Source: an uncultured Muribaculaceae bacterium (GTDB taxonomy: Bacteria > Bacteroidota > Bacteroidia > Bacteroidales > Muribaculaceae). From it: a stretch of DNA of 56,046 bases. The stretch covers positions 1 to 56,046 of the forward strand of contig CAMWRV010000012.1 of NCBI GenBank assembly GCA_947176745.1. The letters run 5' to 3'. Shown here one piece after another: positions 1 through 6,913 of this stretch. Made by a program: the position numbers and the translations under genes. Every line of letters begins with the position of its first letter. Position 1 is the first letter of the stretch. The notes below the pieces were generated by a model. That model had not been told where the DNA came from, did not search any database, and saw only the letters and a program-made list of their open reading frames with translations.

Positions 1-117
1 ATTTACCGAAAAGACGCCGGGCAGGGGTAACTTGAATAAATTTTAGTTAAAACAAATATTAAAATGAACACTCCTCCGGCTAATCATGTTGGTGCATCAT
101 CGCAGCTTCCGTCCATC

Positions 118-230
118 TTTGACCTTTTGGTTCAGTCGCATAGCCCGCTATGCTCCTTCACCTGCAAGGTCAAATCTGACCGAAATCTGCGACCCCTGCA
201 TTAACATTTTTTGTGGGATGGGGTCTAAAT
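118..230. repeat. Structured repeat-like element overlapping the GNAT gene 3' end
   Basis: Nested inverted repeats: TTTGACCTT (118-126) pairs with AAGGTCAAA (166-174), enclosing a perfect hairpin GCATAGC-CC-GCTATGC (138-153). A further short hairpin GGTCA/TGACC lies at 168-181. The 188-229 part is nearly repeated at 47952-47981 and ends in the motif that recurs elsewhere here as AGACCCCATCCCACA (minus strand at 206-229). It reaches about 60 bases into the GNAT coding region. Bases 1-117 show no gene. Its identity (REP-like, MITE or other) is not known to me. Confidence 0.5.
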
Positions 231-694
231 CCGTTTCGCTCATAGAACGGCACAGCGGATTTGAGAGCGTCCACTGTAATAAAACGACACCCGAGTCGCT
301 TCACATTGGAAAAGGCATATTTGATATTGTCAAGGATGAACGTACCGAGGCCTTTCCCGGAATATTCCTCATTTACTGCAAGACGACCAATTTTAACCGC
401 AGGATAACTCCTGCGACGTTTGGAATTAGGAATATTGCGGTTTAGTTTGTTCCAAACTCCTTTTTCTTCGGGATTAAACGTAATTTTGTCTGCCAGAAGA
501 CTGAAATATGCAGCAGTCCTGTTCTGTTCCATATATTCCAACAGATAAGTCACTGCCATAAGTTCTCTTTGGAAATGCCTTGCATCTTCAAAGAGAAATT
601 CATTCAGATCCGCGTCAGCGCACTTGAATGGCTTTATATCAGAATCTTCCGAGAGCTGAAACTGGCGAAGCTTACTGAAATCCAGATTCACCAT
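170..694 (-). CDS. GNAT-family N-acetyltransferase, possible toxin of a GNAT toxin-antitoxin pair
   Basis: Predicted cytoplasmic acetyl-CoA-dependent N-acetyltransferase of 174 residues. The acetyl-CoA loop is seen as AVNEEYSGKGLG (about 106-117), followed by the usual helix and the C-terminal FYERNGF (150-156), whose Tyr is the typical general acid of this fold. Related acetyltransferases of the TacT type act as toxins by acetylating aminoacyl-tRNA. The small gene just upstream overlaps this start (688-694) as antitoxins do, so a toxin role is plausible but inferred; a plain metabolic acetyltransferase is the alternative. The last 15 or so residues (TKNVNAGVADFGQI) are encoded by a dispersed repeat, so the native C-terminus may have been replaced. 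Confidence 0.8.
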   Translation of the reverse strand: MVNLDFSKLRQFQLSEDSDIKPFKCADADLNEFLFEDARHFQRELMAVTYLLEYMEQNRTAAYFSLLADKITFNPEEKGVWNKLNRNIPNSKRRRSYPAVKIGRLAVNEEYSGKGLGTFILDNIKYAFSNVKRLGCRFITVDALKSAVPFYERNGFRPHPTKNVNAGVADFGQI

Positions 695-846
695 TGAAAA
701 TTACTGATGGATTTCATTACTTCATAAGCCTTTCGCGCACGCTCCTTATCTTCTTTTGACACAGGTGTCGGGTCGGCAATAAGAGTTTCGAATCTTACCG
801 CATCATTACCGCAGAGTTCTGGGGTTTCTTTAATCGGTCGTGCCAT
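688..846 (-). CDS. Small protein paired with the GNAT gene, putative antitoxin
   Basis: A 52-residue ORF starting at the ATG at 846 (begins MARPIKETPELCGNDA) and ending FQW. Its stop TGA lies inside the ATGGTGA of the GNAT start, so the two are translationally coupled. It is charged and helix-rich (KEDKERARKAYEV) with no signal peptide or membrane segment. From memory, small proteins beginning MARPIKETP often precede GNAT genes in Bacteroidales, which fits an antitoxin, but no domain can be assigned from sequence alone. A -7 box TAAATTTG lies 19 bases upstream of the ATG. Confidence 0.7.
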   Translation of the reverse strand: MARPIKETPELCGNDAVRFETLIADPTPVSKEDKERARKAYEVMKSISNFQW

Positions 847-864
847 AGGTCAAGTATTTTATCG

Positions 865-896
865 CAAATTTACAATAATATAACGAACTACGCAAG
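865..896 (-). promoter_or_regulatory. Bacteroidota-type promoter for the GNAT pair
   Basis: On the minus strand a CTTG (893-896) lies 20 bases before TAAATTTG (865-872). The -7 box matches TAnnTTTG and the -33 box matches 3 of 4 positions. The leader before the small gene would be about 10-15 nt. Confidence 0.5.
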
Positions 897-912
897 AATA
901 TGATTGCTTGGA

Positions 913-2418
913 TTAAGGCTTTAGATCCCATCCACAAAAATTATAACGTATGTCGGACGGGGCGAGGTGGCGGCGGTAGAAGCTGTCGCCGGTGGCTACA
1001 AAGTTGTTGTAGTAGGGCTGTGAGGGGTCGGCGATGCGGCCCAGCATCGACAGGTACTTGCGCTCGCGCTCGCCGCGCCACACGCATGCCTCCTCGTGAA
1101 GCGTGAATACGACCGACCATACCGACGAGAAACTCCCCGCAAGCAGCACGGCCACAAACGCACATCTGACCGTCCGGGACATCGCGGCGGTTTCGGCGGC
1201 ACGCCGGCAGACAAGCGCCGCAGTCATCACAACCGCCGGGAGCGAGATGCGCCACGCCAGATCGGGGGTCTTGCCCACTCCGACAAGCGATACGGCCACA
1301 CACATGGCCACAAGCGACCAGTATAGTCCGTCGCGCCGCACATAGCGCCATATGAAGATGACAAACGCTCCGAACGACAGTGCGTAATATGCCGCCGCCA
1401 GCAGAAGAGCCTCCGCCACGGGCGTGTCGGGATAAGCGCGGCGCAGAGCCGACCCGCTGTTGTTCTGCAGCAGGAAGAACGAGGTCAGGAGCGCGAACAG
1501 CAGTCCGGCGACGTTCTCAACCGTCAGTGCCTGACGAAAACCGCGCAACAGTCTCCACGCCACCCAGGGCGCGACGGCAAGAGCCGGAATCGGCGCGAAC
1601 GCCGGCAGCATGCCGAAAAGCAGCATCAGACGCCCCGTGTCGCGCCGCCCATGCATGAGCAGCGACATGAACACCCAGACGGCGATGCCCTGATTGTAGA
1701 TGAAGTTATAGATCACCGGATTGGCCGAAGCCGCGAAGCGGCCCGACGTCGTGCTCAGCCACATGAGCTGCGCGGCCCAGGGATCTTCGAACACCGAGAA
1801 GCTCTCGTCGCTGAAGAAAAAGGCCGTCACCACATCCATGGCGTTGAAACCTATGAATACGAGCAATACCCGCCAGAGCATCCTGCCTCCCGACATGCTG
1901 AAGATGAATCCGAGCGCGATCCACGTTCCCCACGCGGCGTAGAGAACCTGCGCCGCGTCGCCGGCGGCGATCAGACCGGTGGCTTTCGACACGACGGCCG
2001 ACGGAAGCCAGAAGGCGAAATAGTAACAGAGCATCGGCGCGCCGTCGCCCTCGTAGGCCACGGGCCAGTCGCGGCGGGCGAGGTCGAAGAAGACTCCGTT
2101 TCGCCACGCATGGTCGTTGGGAAGCTGGGTCACAAAACCGCCGATGCCGCACACCATCACATAAGCCACGACCGCCGCGGCCAAAAGCAGAAGCCGTTTG
2201 CGCGACGCCGACACCGTCGAATATCCGCCGGTCTGCAGACCCTCTCGCGCCGCCGGCCGGCACAGTCTCGCGAAACTCCAGACCATCAGTGCGGCCACAG
2301 GCAGAGCCACCTCCCATCTGAACCAGAAAAGGAGGAAAAGCAGGGCAGGCATCATCAGCCACACATATCCCTGCAGCACAAGCGAGCGCGAATCAGTCTT
2401 CATCTCCTCCCCTTTCAT
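913..2418 (-). CDS. Polytopic membrane protein, GT-C glycosyltransferase-like; paralog of the next gene
   Basis: About 500 residues with roughly ten or more hydrophobic segments. After TM2-3 there is an extracytoplasmic loop with NDHAWRNGVFFDLARRDWPV, closely matched in the paralog at 2393-3919; acidic loops at this position are typical of GT-C lipid-linked sugar transferases. The C-terminus shares YNNFVATGDSFYRRHL with the paralog. Function is unknown; a transferase of envelope glycan or lipid sugars is inference. The ATG at 2418 is chosen because AGGAG lies 6 bases upstream; ATG 2403 or 2451 are possible. It overlaps the end of the upstream paralog, so the two are co-transcribed. Its last residues (CGWDLKP) are encoded by a dispersed repeat motif (920-937). 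Confidence 0.7.
   Translation of the reverse strand: MKGEEMKTDSRSLVLQGYVWLMMPALLFLLFWFRWEVALPVAALMVWSFARLCRPAAREGLQTGGYSTVSASRKRLLLLAAAVVAYVMVCGIGGFVTQLPNDHAWRNGVFFDLARRDWPVAYEGDGAPMLCYYFAFWLPSAVVSKATGLIAAGDAAQVLYAAWGTWIALGFIFSMSGGRMLWRVLLVFIGFNAMDVVTAFFFSDESFSVFEDPWAAQLMWLSTTSGRFAASANPVIYNFIYNQGIAVWVFMSLLMHGRRDTGRLMLLFGMLPAFAPIPALAVAPWVAWRLLRGFRQALTVENVAGLLFALLTSFFLLQNNSGSALRRAYPDTPVAEALLLAAAYYALSFGAFVIFIWRYVRRDGLYWSLVAMCVAVSLVGVGKTPDLAWRISLPAVVMTAALVCRRAAETAAMSRTVRCAFVAVLLAGSFSSVWSVVFTLHEEACVWRGERERKYLSMLGRIADPSQPYYNNFVATGDSFYRRHLAPSDIRYNFCGWDLKP
920..937 (+). repeat. Copy of dispersed motif AGACCCCATCCCACAAA
   Basis: TTTAGATCCCATCCACAA: a variant of the motif also found at 206-229 (minus), 6763-6777, 19442-19460 and 47932-47949. 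Here it forms the final codons of the membrane protein gene, in antisense orientation to that gene. Confidence 0.5.
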
Positions 2419-3919
2419 CCTTAACTCCTTTCGTAACTTCACAGTCGCCATTGCCGGCGAGGCGGCGCATCATGTGGCGCGTATAGAAGCTCTCGCCCGT
2501 GGCAATGAAGTTGTTGTAATGATAATTGTATTCAGGATCGTCGAGACGCCCCATAAGATATATGAGTTTCGGGCCGGTGTCTCTGTACTTTTCTATCTCG
2601 CGCAGAGTCATGTCGACCATATGGCAGGCATCATACGTGCCGAGGAGCATCACCGCCGGGAGCGCCACCTTTTTCCAGACCGTCAGCACGCGCCAGCGGC
2701 GCAGTTCGCCGAGAAGCATATATGTGAGCATGATGGTCAGAGGCATTGCCGCGCGGCGGCCGAGATCGTCGGAATCGCCGAGCGAGAGGAAAGGGAGCAG
2801 GAAGGCGGTGGCGAGCAGGATCCAGAAAGTGGTGTTGTGGCGCACCCTCTGCCACACAAGCGGCACGCAGACGCCGAGGCAGAGCAGGAAGAGCACGCCG
2901 AGCGCGAAGATGGTCGCCGGGCCGGCGGTCGCGGTCGGGGCGGTGGAGGCCGCGTTGTTGTTGGTCATGTAGAACAGGCCGGTGACGGCGGTGACTGCAA
3001 GGCCAATGGCGTTGGGGAACGTCAGCGAGCGCTTCCCGCCGCGTATAAGCCAATAAAACACCGCTACCGATATTCCCACGCAAGGCAGCGGCGAGAAGAG
3101 AAAGAGAAACGATGCCGGCAGCAGCAGCGAGCCGGGATCACGGCGGCGGCGCCAGAGAAGAGGGAGCGCCACCCAGAGCGGTATGGTCTGGTTGAAGATC
3201 ATGCGCAACTGCGCGGTGAGCGAGAATGTCATATAATAGGCATAGACATCTTCGGGGCAGGCGAGTCCGAGGACGCGGGCTATAGGTTCCCGAAAGTATC
3301 CGAACAGTATGGAGTCGCAGAATCCTGTGAAGAGCATGACCGGCAGGATCCACCACCGGGCGCGTCCTCCGAGGCGGCTGACCACGAACGAGTAACCGAT
3401 CGCCATTCCCCACCATCCCCAGAGGAGCTGGGCTATGTCGCCCGGCATGATGTAGCTGGTGATACGCGACACGACCGACGCCGGGAGCCAGAAGCCTATA
3501 TAGTAGCAGAGCAGGGTCGGCGATCCGGGGTCGTAGACCACGGGCCAGTCGCGGCGGGCGAGGTCAAAGAAGACGGCGTTGCGCCACTGGTAGTCCCAGT
3601 GCTGGGCCACAAATCCACCCATGCCGAGAAAAACGAGCACGAGCAGGAGTGCGGCGATTGTCGCGGCATAGCCGGCGGAGAAGCGGACTCCGCGCCATTC
3701 GCCTGTCGCCGGGTCAGCGGATCGTCGGGATTGCTTAGGAGCGTGGCAGCGGAATTGTCTCACGGCCGCCCACAGGATGGCGGCGCAGAGCGGCAGGGCG
3801 ATATACCACCGCATCCACCCGCAGAGAAACAGGAGCATGGGGAGTCCGAGCCAAACTATGGCCTGGATATCGAGAGATCGCAGTGTGATCGTTTTCAACC
3901 GGGAAGAATCAGCAGTCAT
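2393..3919 (-). CDS. Polytopic membrane protein, GT-C glycosyltransferase-like; tandem paralog
   Basis: 508 residues, about ten or more transmembrane segments starting near residue 20. It shares with the downstream gene the loop WRNAVFFDLARRDWPVVYD, the following LCYYIGFWLPASVVSR segment and the C-terminal YNNFIATGESFYTRH, so the two arose by tandem duplication and then diverged. There is no cytoplasmic catalytic domain and no recognised family name. The fold pattern suggests a polyprenyl-phosphate-sugar-using transferase or a flippase-like envelope protein, which is inference. It is the first gene of a two-gene minus-strand operon divergent from the membrane gene at 4283; I could not find a convincing promoter for it. 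Confidence 0.7.
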   Translation of the reverse strand: MTADSSRLKTITLRSLDIQAIVWLGLPMLLFLCGWMRWYIALPLCAAILWAAVRQFRCHAPKQSRRSADPATGEWRGVRFSAGYAATIAALLLVLVFLGMGGFVAQHWDYQWRNAVFFDLARRDWPVVYDPGSPTLLCYYIGFWLPASVVSRITSYIMPGDIAQLLWGWWGMAIGYSFVVSRLGGRARWWILPVMLFTGFCDSILFGYFREPIARVLGLACPEDVYAYYMTFSLTAQLRMIFNQTIPLWVALPLLWRRRRDPGSLLLPASFLFLFSPLPCVGISVAVFYWLIRGGKRSLTFPNAIGLAVTAVTGLFYMTNNNAASTAPTATAGPATIFALGVLFLLCLGVCVPLVWQRVRHNTTFWILLATAFLLPFLSLGDSDDLGRRAAMPLTIMLTYMLLGELRRWRVLTVWKKVALPAVMLLGTYDACHMVDMTLREIEKYRDTGPKLIYLMGRLDDPEYNYHYNNFIATGESFYTRHMMRRLAGNGDCEVTKGVKDERGGDED

Positions 3920-4013
3920 AAGCGTTTACGGTCATGGATGGCGGCAATAGCGGCATGACCTAAAGCAATTACGTAAGAACCGGCGCAATTATTGCGTATC
4001 CGGGCGCGTCCCG

Positions 4014-4042
4014 ACCGGGAGTGGCGTACCTCCGGGACGCCG
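4014..4042 (+). repeat. Dispersed intergenic repeat, copy A
   Basis: ACCGGGAGTGGCGTACC then TCCGGGACGCCG. Copies B (12281-12323) and C (29893-29935) differ by only a few bases and are also intergenic. GTCCCG (4009-4014) and CGGGAC (4033-4038) can pair around the core. The 363-base gap 3920-4282 holds this repeat, the inverted repeat below, a small hairpin (4210-4224) and a promoter, but no gene. Confidence 0.65.
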
Positions 4043-4058
4043 TGTTTGCTTCGGTGGG

Positions 4059-4177
4059 CTCACGCAGAGGGACGCGGAGGCGCAGAGGCTTCGCGTCGTG
4101 TGTATAGTCACCAGAGCGGGAGAGCGCGGAGATCCGAGAGCGCGAAGCCCTCTGCGCCTCCGCGCTCTCTGCGTGAG
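4059..4177. repeat. Long imperfect inverted repeat, about 37-nt arms
   Basis: The left arm 4059-4095 (begins CTCACGCAGAG, ends CTTCGCG) pairs with the right arm 4141-4177 (begins CGCGAAG, ends CTCTGCGTGAG). The arms share a 16-nt identical core (CGCGGAGGCGCAGAGG) and are separated by 45 nt. The only differences are short indels. It lies between divergent operons and could form a large cruciform or RNA hairpin. Confidence 0.75.
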
Positions 4178-4246
4178 GTTGGGGTCGATGGCGGCGCGGC
4201 GGTGGTCAACGCCTCGGAGAGGCGCTGCTCCCGGGCGGCAGGTGGT

Positions 4247-4277
4247 TTTGCGTTGTGGGCGTTTTTTGCTAACTTTG
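4247..4277 (+). promoter_or_regulatory. Consensus Bacteroidota promoter for the 4283 gene
   Basis: TTTG (4247-4250), 19 bases, TAACTTTG (4270-4277). Transcription would begin at about 4282-4285, at or next to the first in-frame ATG. This means either a leaderless start at 4283 or use of the ATG at 4310. Confidence 0.75.
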
Positions 4278-4282
4278 CCGAC

Positions 4283-6010
4283 ATGAGGATGAGACTTAGA
4301 AATAACAACATGCCCGGACTCGGCGTGATCGCCGCTGTCACGGCTCTGATGCAGTTGCCGGCGGTGTTCTGCGGATTCGAACTCTGCGACTCCGGCTTCT
4401 ACATGACCTTCTACGACAATATCTTCTCCCATCCCGAAGCCACGGGCTACAATTTCATGTACTACCTCAGCGGTCTCGCCGGCGGCGCCATCGCCGCCAT
4501 GACCGGAGGCTCGATACTCGCCTTGCGCATGGCCGGCGCGCTCTGCAACGTGCTCTGCGCATGCCTTGTCTGGAACCTGATCCGCGTGCCGCACCGGTTT
4601 CTCACACTACTGATCACGTCGCTGCTCGTCACCGCCGGAGCGTGGGGTACCCCGCTGACATTCTACAACGACCTGCTCACCATCCTCCTCGCCCTGCTGT
4701 CGCTGACGATGCTCGTGAAAGCACTCAGCCACGATTCGCGCGAAGATAGATCCACAAGCCGCCGCACCACTCTCCTGCTGCTGTCGGGAGCCGTCGCCGG
4801 CATCAACACCCTCACGCGCATACCCAACGTGCTTGAGATCTTTTTCGTGATCCTGATCCCCCTGCTCGCACGCAGAGAGGCAGTCCGCAGTTCGCTGACA
4901 TGGCTCGGAGGCTGGGCCGTCGGACTCGCCGCCGGCCTTCTTGCCGCTGCCGCATTCGGCCACCTCCCGCTGCTCGCCGACACCATACGCGACCTGCTCG
5001 ACACCGCCGCCACCCCCGGCGCGGAATCCACCCACGGCCTGTCGAGCCTCGTGGCCGCGCAGATCTCCTCATGGGTCACCATCGGCAAAACCGCTCTGAA
5101 ACTCCTCCTGCTCTACGCCGCGTGGCTCCTGACCCTGCGCGCCGCCGCCCGGAGAACGGCAGAACCCGCGGCGGCCATACGCCTCGCGGCGGGCGCGGCA
5201 CTCACAGCCGCTGCCATATGGGTGCTCCTCCGCGCCGACATCATGACCGCCCTGACAGCGGCGGCAGTGACCGGCGCCGCACTCGCCCTGCGCCGCCGCG
5301 ACCTGAGGATTCCCGCCGCTGCCATGCTGCTGATGACATTCATACTCCCCCTCGGTTCGGACAACGGCATCTACAACGCCGGCACGCCGATACTATGGGG
5401 AACGCTCGCCGTCGCCGTGACACTCTGGTTTCAGACGGCAAGAGGCGCGACACTGCTCTGCGCGGTTGCCCTGCTCGCCACATGCGCGGCAAACCTCGCG
5501 GCGGCCGGAACATATTTCGACGACACTCCGCTGATCCGGATGACCGGACGCATCGCCTCCCCCACCGCCTCGGGCATACGCACATCGCCCGAACGCGCCG
5601 CGAGGATAAACGCGCTCACCGACTCGCTGCGGCGACACACCTCGCCGGGCGACACGCTGCTCGTGTACGGTTCGGCGCCGATGCTCAACCACCTCACCGG
5701 CACCGTGCCCGCCATCGGCTGCTCATGGCCCGAACTCCTTTCAGCCGCCCAGCTGGAGCGGAGACTCGACGCCGGCCCTGCGCCGCAATATATAATGGTG
5801 ATGCGGTTCAAGACACTCGGTGCCACGCTGGGCACACCCTCGGGCGACTTCGCCCTCGGGCACGACACGCCGCAGGGGCGCTTCCACACCCCCGCCAAAT
5901 CAGCCGTCATGAGCAGCTACATAGAAAAAAAACACTACCGCGCGGTGTCCGAAAACGCCGATTACACGTTATATAAAAGAACGCGCCCCGCACCCGCCCT
6001 CGCACGGTGA
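4283..6010 (+). CDS. Polytopic membrane protein, GT-C/GT39-like glycosyltransferase family
   Basis: 575 residues with about 12 hydrophobic segments and a soluble extracytoplasmic C-terminal part (from about residue 450). After TM1 comes CDSGFYMTFYDN, an acidic first-loop motif like those that bind the lipid-linked sugar in GT-C enzymes, and LTRIPNVL follows later. An envelope sugar transferase is a reasonable inference; substrate unknown. The reading frame is open back to 3992, but that part runs through the inverted repeat and lies upstream of the promoter, so I start at ATG 4283; ATG 4310 is equally possible given the predicted transcription start. It is followed at once by the lysozyme gene. 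Confidence 0.75.
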   Translation: MRMRLRNNNMPGLGVIAAVTALMQLPAVFCGFELCDSGFYMTFYDNIFSHPEATGYNFMYYLSGLAGGAIAAMTGGSILALRMAGALCNVLCACLVWNLIRVPHRFLTLLITSLLVTAGAWGTPLTFYNDLLTILLALLSLTMLVKALSHDSREDRSTSRRTTLLLLSGAVAGINTLTRIPNVLEIFFVILIPLLARREAVRSSLTWLGGWAVGLAAGLLAAAAFGHLPLLADTIRDLLDTAATPGAESTHGLSSLVAAQISSWVTIGKTALKLLLLYAAWLLTLRAAARRTAEPAAAIRLAAGAALTAAAIWVLLRADIMTALTAAAVTGAALALRRRDLRIPAAAMLLMTFILPLGSDNGIYNAGTPILWGTLAVAVTLWFQTARGATLLCAVALLATCAANLAAAGTYFDDTPLIRMTGRIASPTASGIRTSPERAARINALTDSLRRHTSPGDTLLVYGSAPMLNHLTGTVPAIGCSWPELLSAAQLERRLDAGPAPQYIMVMRFKTLGATLGTPSGDFALGHDTPQGRFHTPAKSAVMSSYIEKKHYRAVSENADYTLYKRTRPAPALAR

Positions 6011-6036
6011 GAGCGGCCCCGGACACACAGCCTGCC

Positions 6037-6762
6037 ATGAGACCGAAAAAAGACATAATCGTAGCCGGATGGTTTCTGCTCGTCACGCTGCTTCTCGGCG
6101 GCGCGGCCTGGTGGGCATGGCACACCTATGTCTCCACTCCCCCATATGTCGATCCGGAGCAATTTCCAGTGCGCGGCTTCGACATATCGGCCCACAACGG
6201 CTACGCCAACCTCAACGCCGCCGCCCGCGCCGGCTACGACTTCGTGTTCATCAAAGCCTCCGAAGGCACCGATTTCCGCGACGAGAACTTCGCGCTCAAC
6301 TACCAGAAAGCGCGCCACGCCGGACTCAAGACCGGCGCCTACCACTACTTCCGCTTCGACCGCGACGGCATCGAACAGGCCAAAAACCTGCTCCGCGTCA
6401 CCGGCAACCGCCCCCTCGACCTCGGACTCGCCATCGACGTCGAGGAGCACGGCAACGCCCGCGGCGTCGACCCCGACACCGTGCGCGCCCGGCTGCAGCT
6501 GATGGTGGAATACCTGAACCTGCGCGGCCACAGCGTGACACTCTACTCCAACCGGGCCGGCTACGAAAAATACCTCCTGCCCGACTTCGAGGGGGCGCGG
6601 CTATGGATCTGCCAGTTCACCGACAACTCCGCCAACAGCGACTGGACCTACTGGCAGCACGACCACCACGGCAAAGTTCCCGGCATACGCGGCGACGTCG
6701 ACCTCAACGTCTTCAGCGGCTCGCGCGCCGACTGGGAACGCCACCTCCGCGGCGAGGAATGA
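6037..6762 (+). CDS. Membrane-anchored GH25 (Chalaropsis-type) lysozyme
   Basis: Cleaves the beta-1,4 MurNAc-GlcNAc bond of peptidoglycan, acting in the periplasm. One N-terminal membrane segment (about residues 7-27) is followed by a complete GH25 barrel: GFDISAHNG (D49), FIKASEGTDF, TGAYHYF, LAIDVEEHG (catalytic D134/E136), VTLYSNRAGYE, LWICQF and the final GDVDLNVF. The ATG at 6037 gives the membrane anchor directly after the start; a GTG at 6007 overlapping the previous stop is the alternative. It runs with the upstream membrane protein as a two-gene operon, suggesting a shared envelope role (inference). Confidence 0.9.
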   Translation: MRPKKDIIVAGWFLLVTLLLGGAAWWAWHTYVSTPPYVDPEQFPVRGFDISAHNGYANLNAAARAGYDFVFIKASEGTDFRDENFALNYQKARHAGLKTGAYHYFRFDRDGIEQAKNLLRVTGNRPLDLGLAIDVEEHGNARGVDPDTVRARLQLMVEYLNLRGHSVTLYSNRAGYEKYLLPDFEGARLWICQFTDNSANSDWTYWQHDHHGKVPGIRGDVDLNVFSGSRADWERHLRGEE

Positions 6763-6777
6763 CCCCATCCCACACTC
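6763..6777 (+). repeat. Copy of dispersed motif at a stop codon
   Basis: TGACCCCATCCCACA begins at the A of the lysozyme stop region and matches the AGACCCCATCCCACA motif family seen at four other places in the window. Confidence 0.4.
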
Positions 6778-6783
6778 ATATTT

Positions 6784-6848
6784 CATGTTTGAAAAACATG
6801 TTGTGCAACACATTTATTTGTATACATGTATTATTTTTGCCAATTTTG
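6784..6848 (+). promoter_or_regulatory. Promoter with upstream palindromes, first amylase gene
   Basis: TTTG (6817-6820), 20 bases, CAATTTTG (6841-6848) is a near-consensus promoter. Just upstream are CATGTTT-GAA-AAACATG (6784-6800) and TGTTG-TG-CAACA (6799-6810). TGTATACATGTA overlaps the spacer. Such dyads suggest a regulator site for a sugar-responsive repressor or activator, which is inference. The first palindrome could also end the lysozyme transcript. Confidence 0.5.
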
Positions 6849-6913
6849 CACCGTTAAACGATTCCGGCATATAGCTTTTAATCAAAATAATCTACATCTA
6901 CAACTTTTTCTAC

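Noticed and set aside
86..445. Open frame of 119 codons on the plus strand
   Set aside because: It is antisense to the GNAT gene, crosses the repeat element and shows no family features.
2198..3958. 586-codon open frame on the plus strand opposite the membrane proteins
   Set aside because: Highly charged, His/Glu/Arg-rich translation typical of the antisense of a GC-rich hydrophobic gene; the minus strand has clear membrane-protein paralogs.
3992..4282. N-terminal extension of the 4283 membrane protein
   Set aside because: It runs through two repeats and lies upstream of a consensus promoter; the protein has a natural start at 4283 or 4310.
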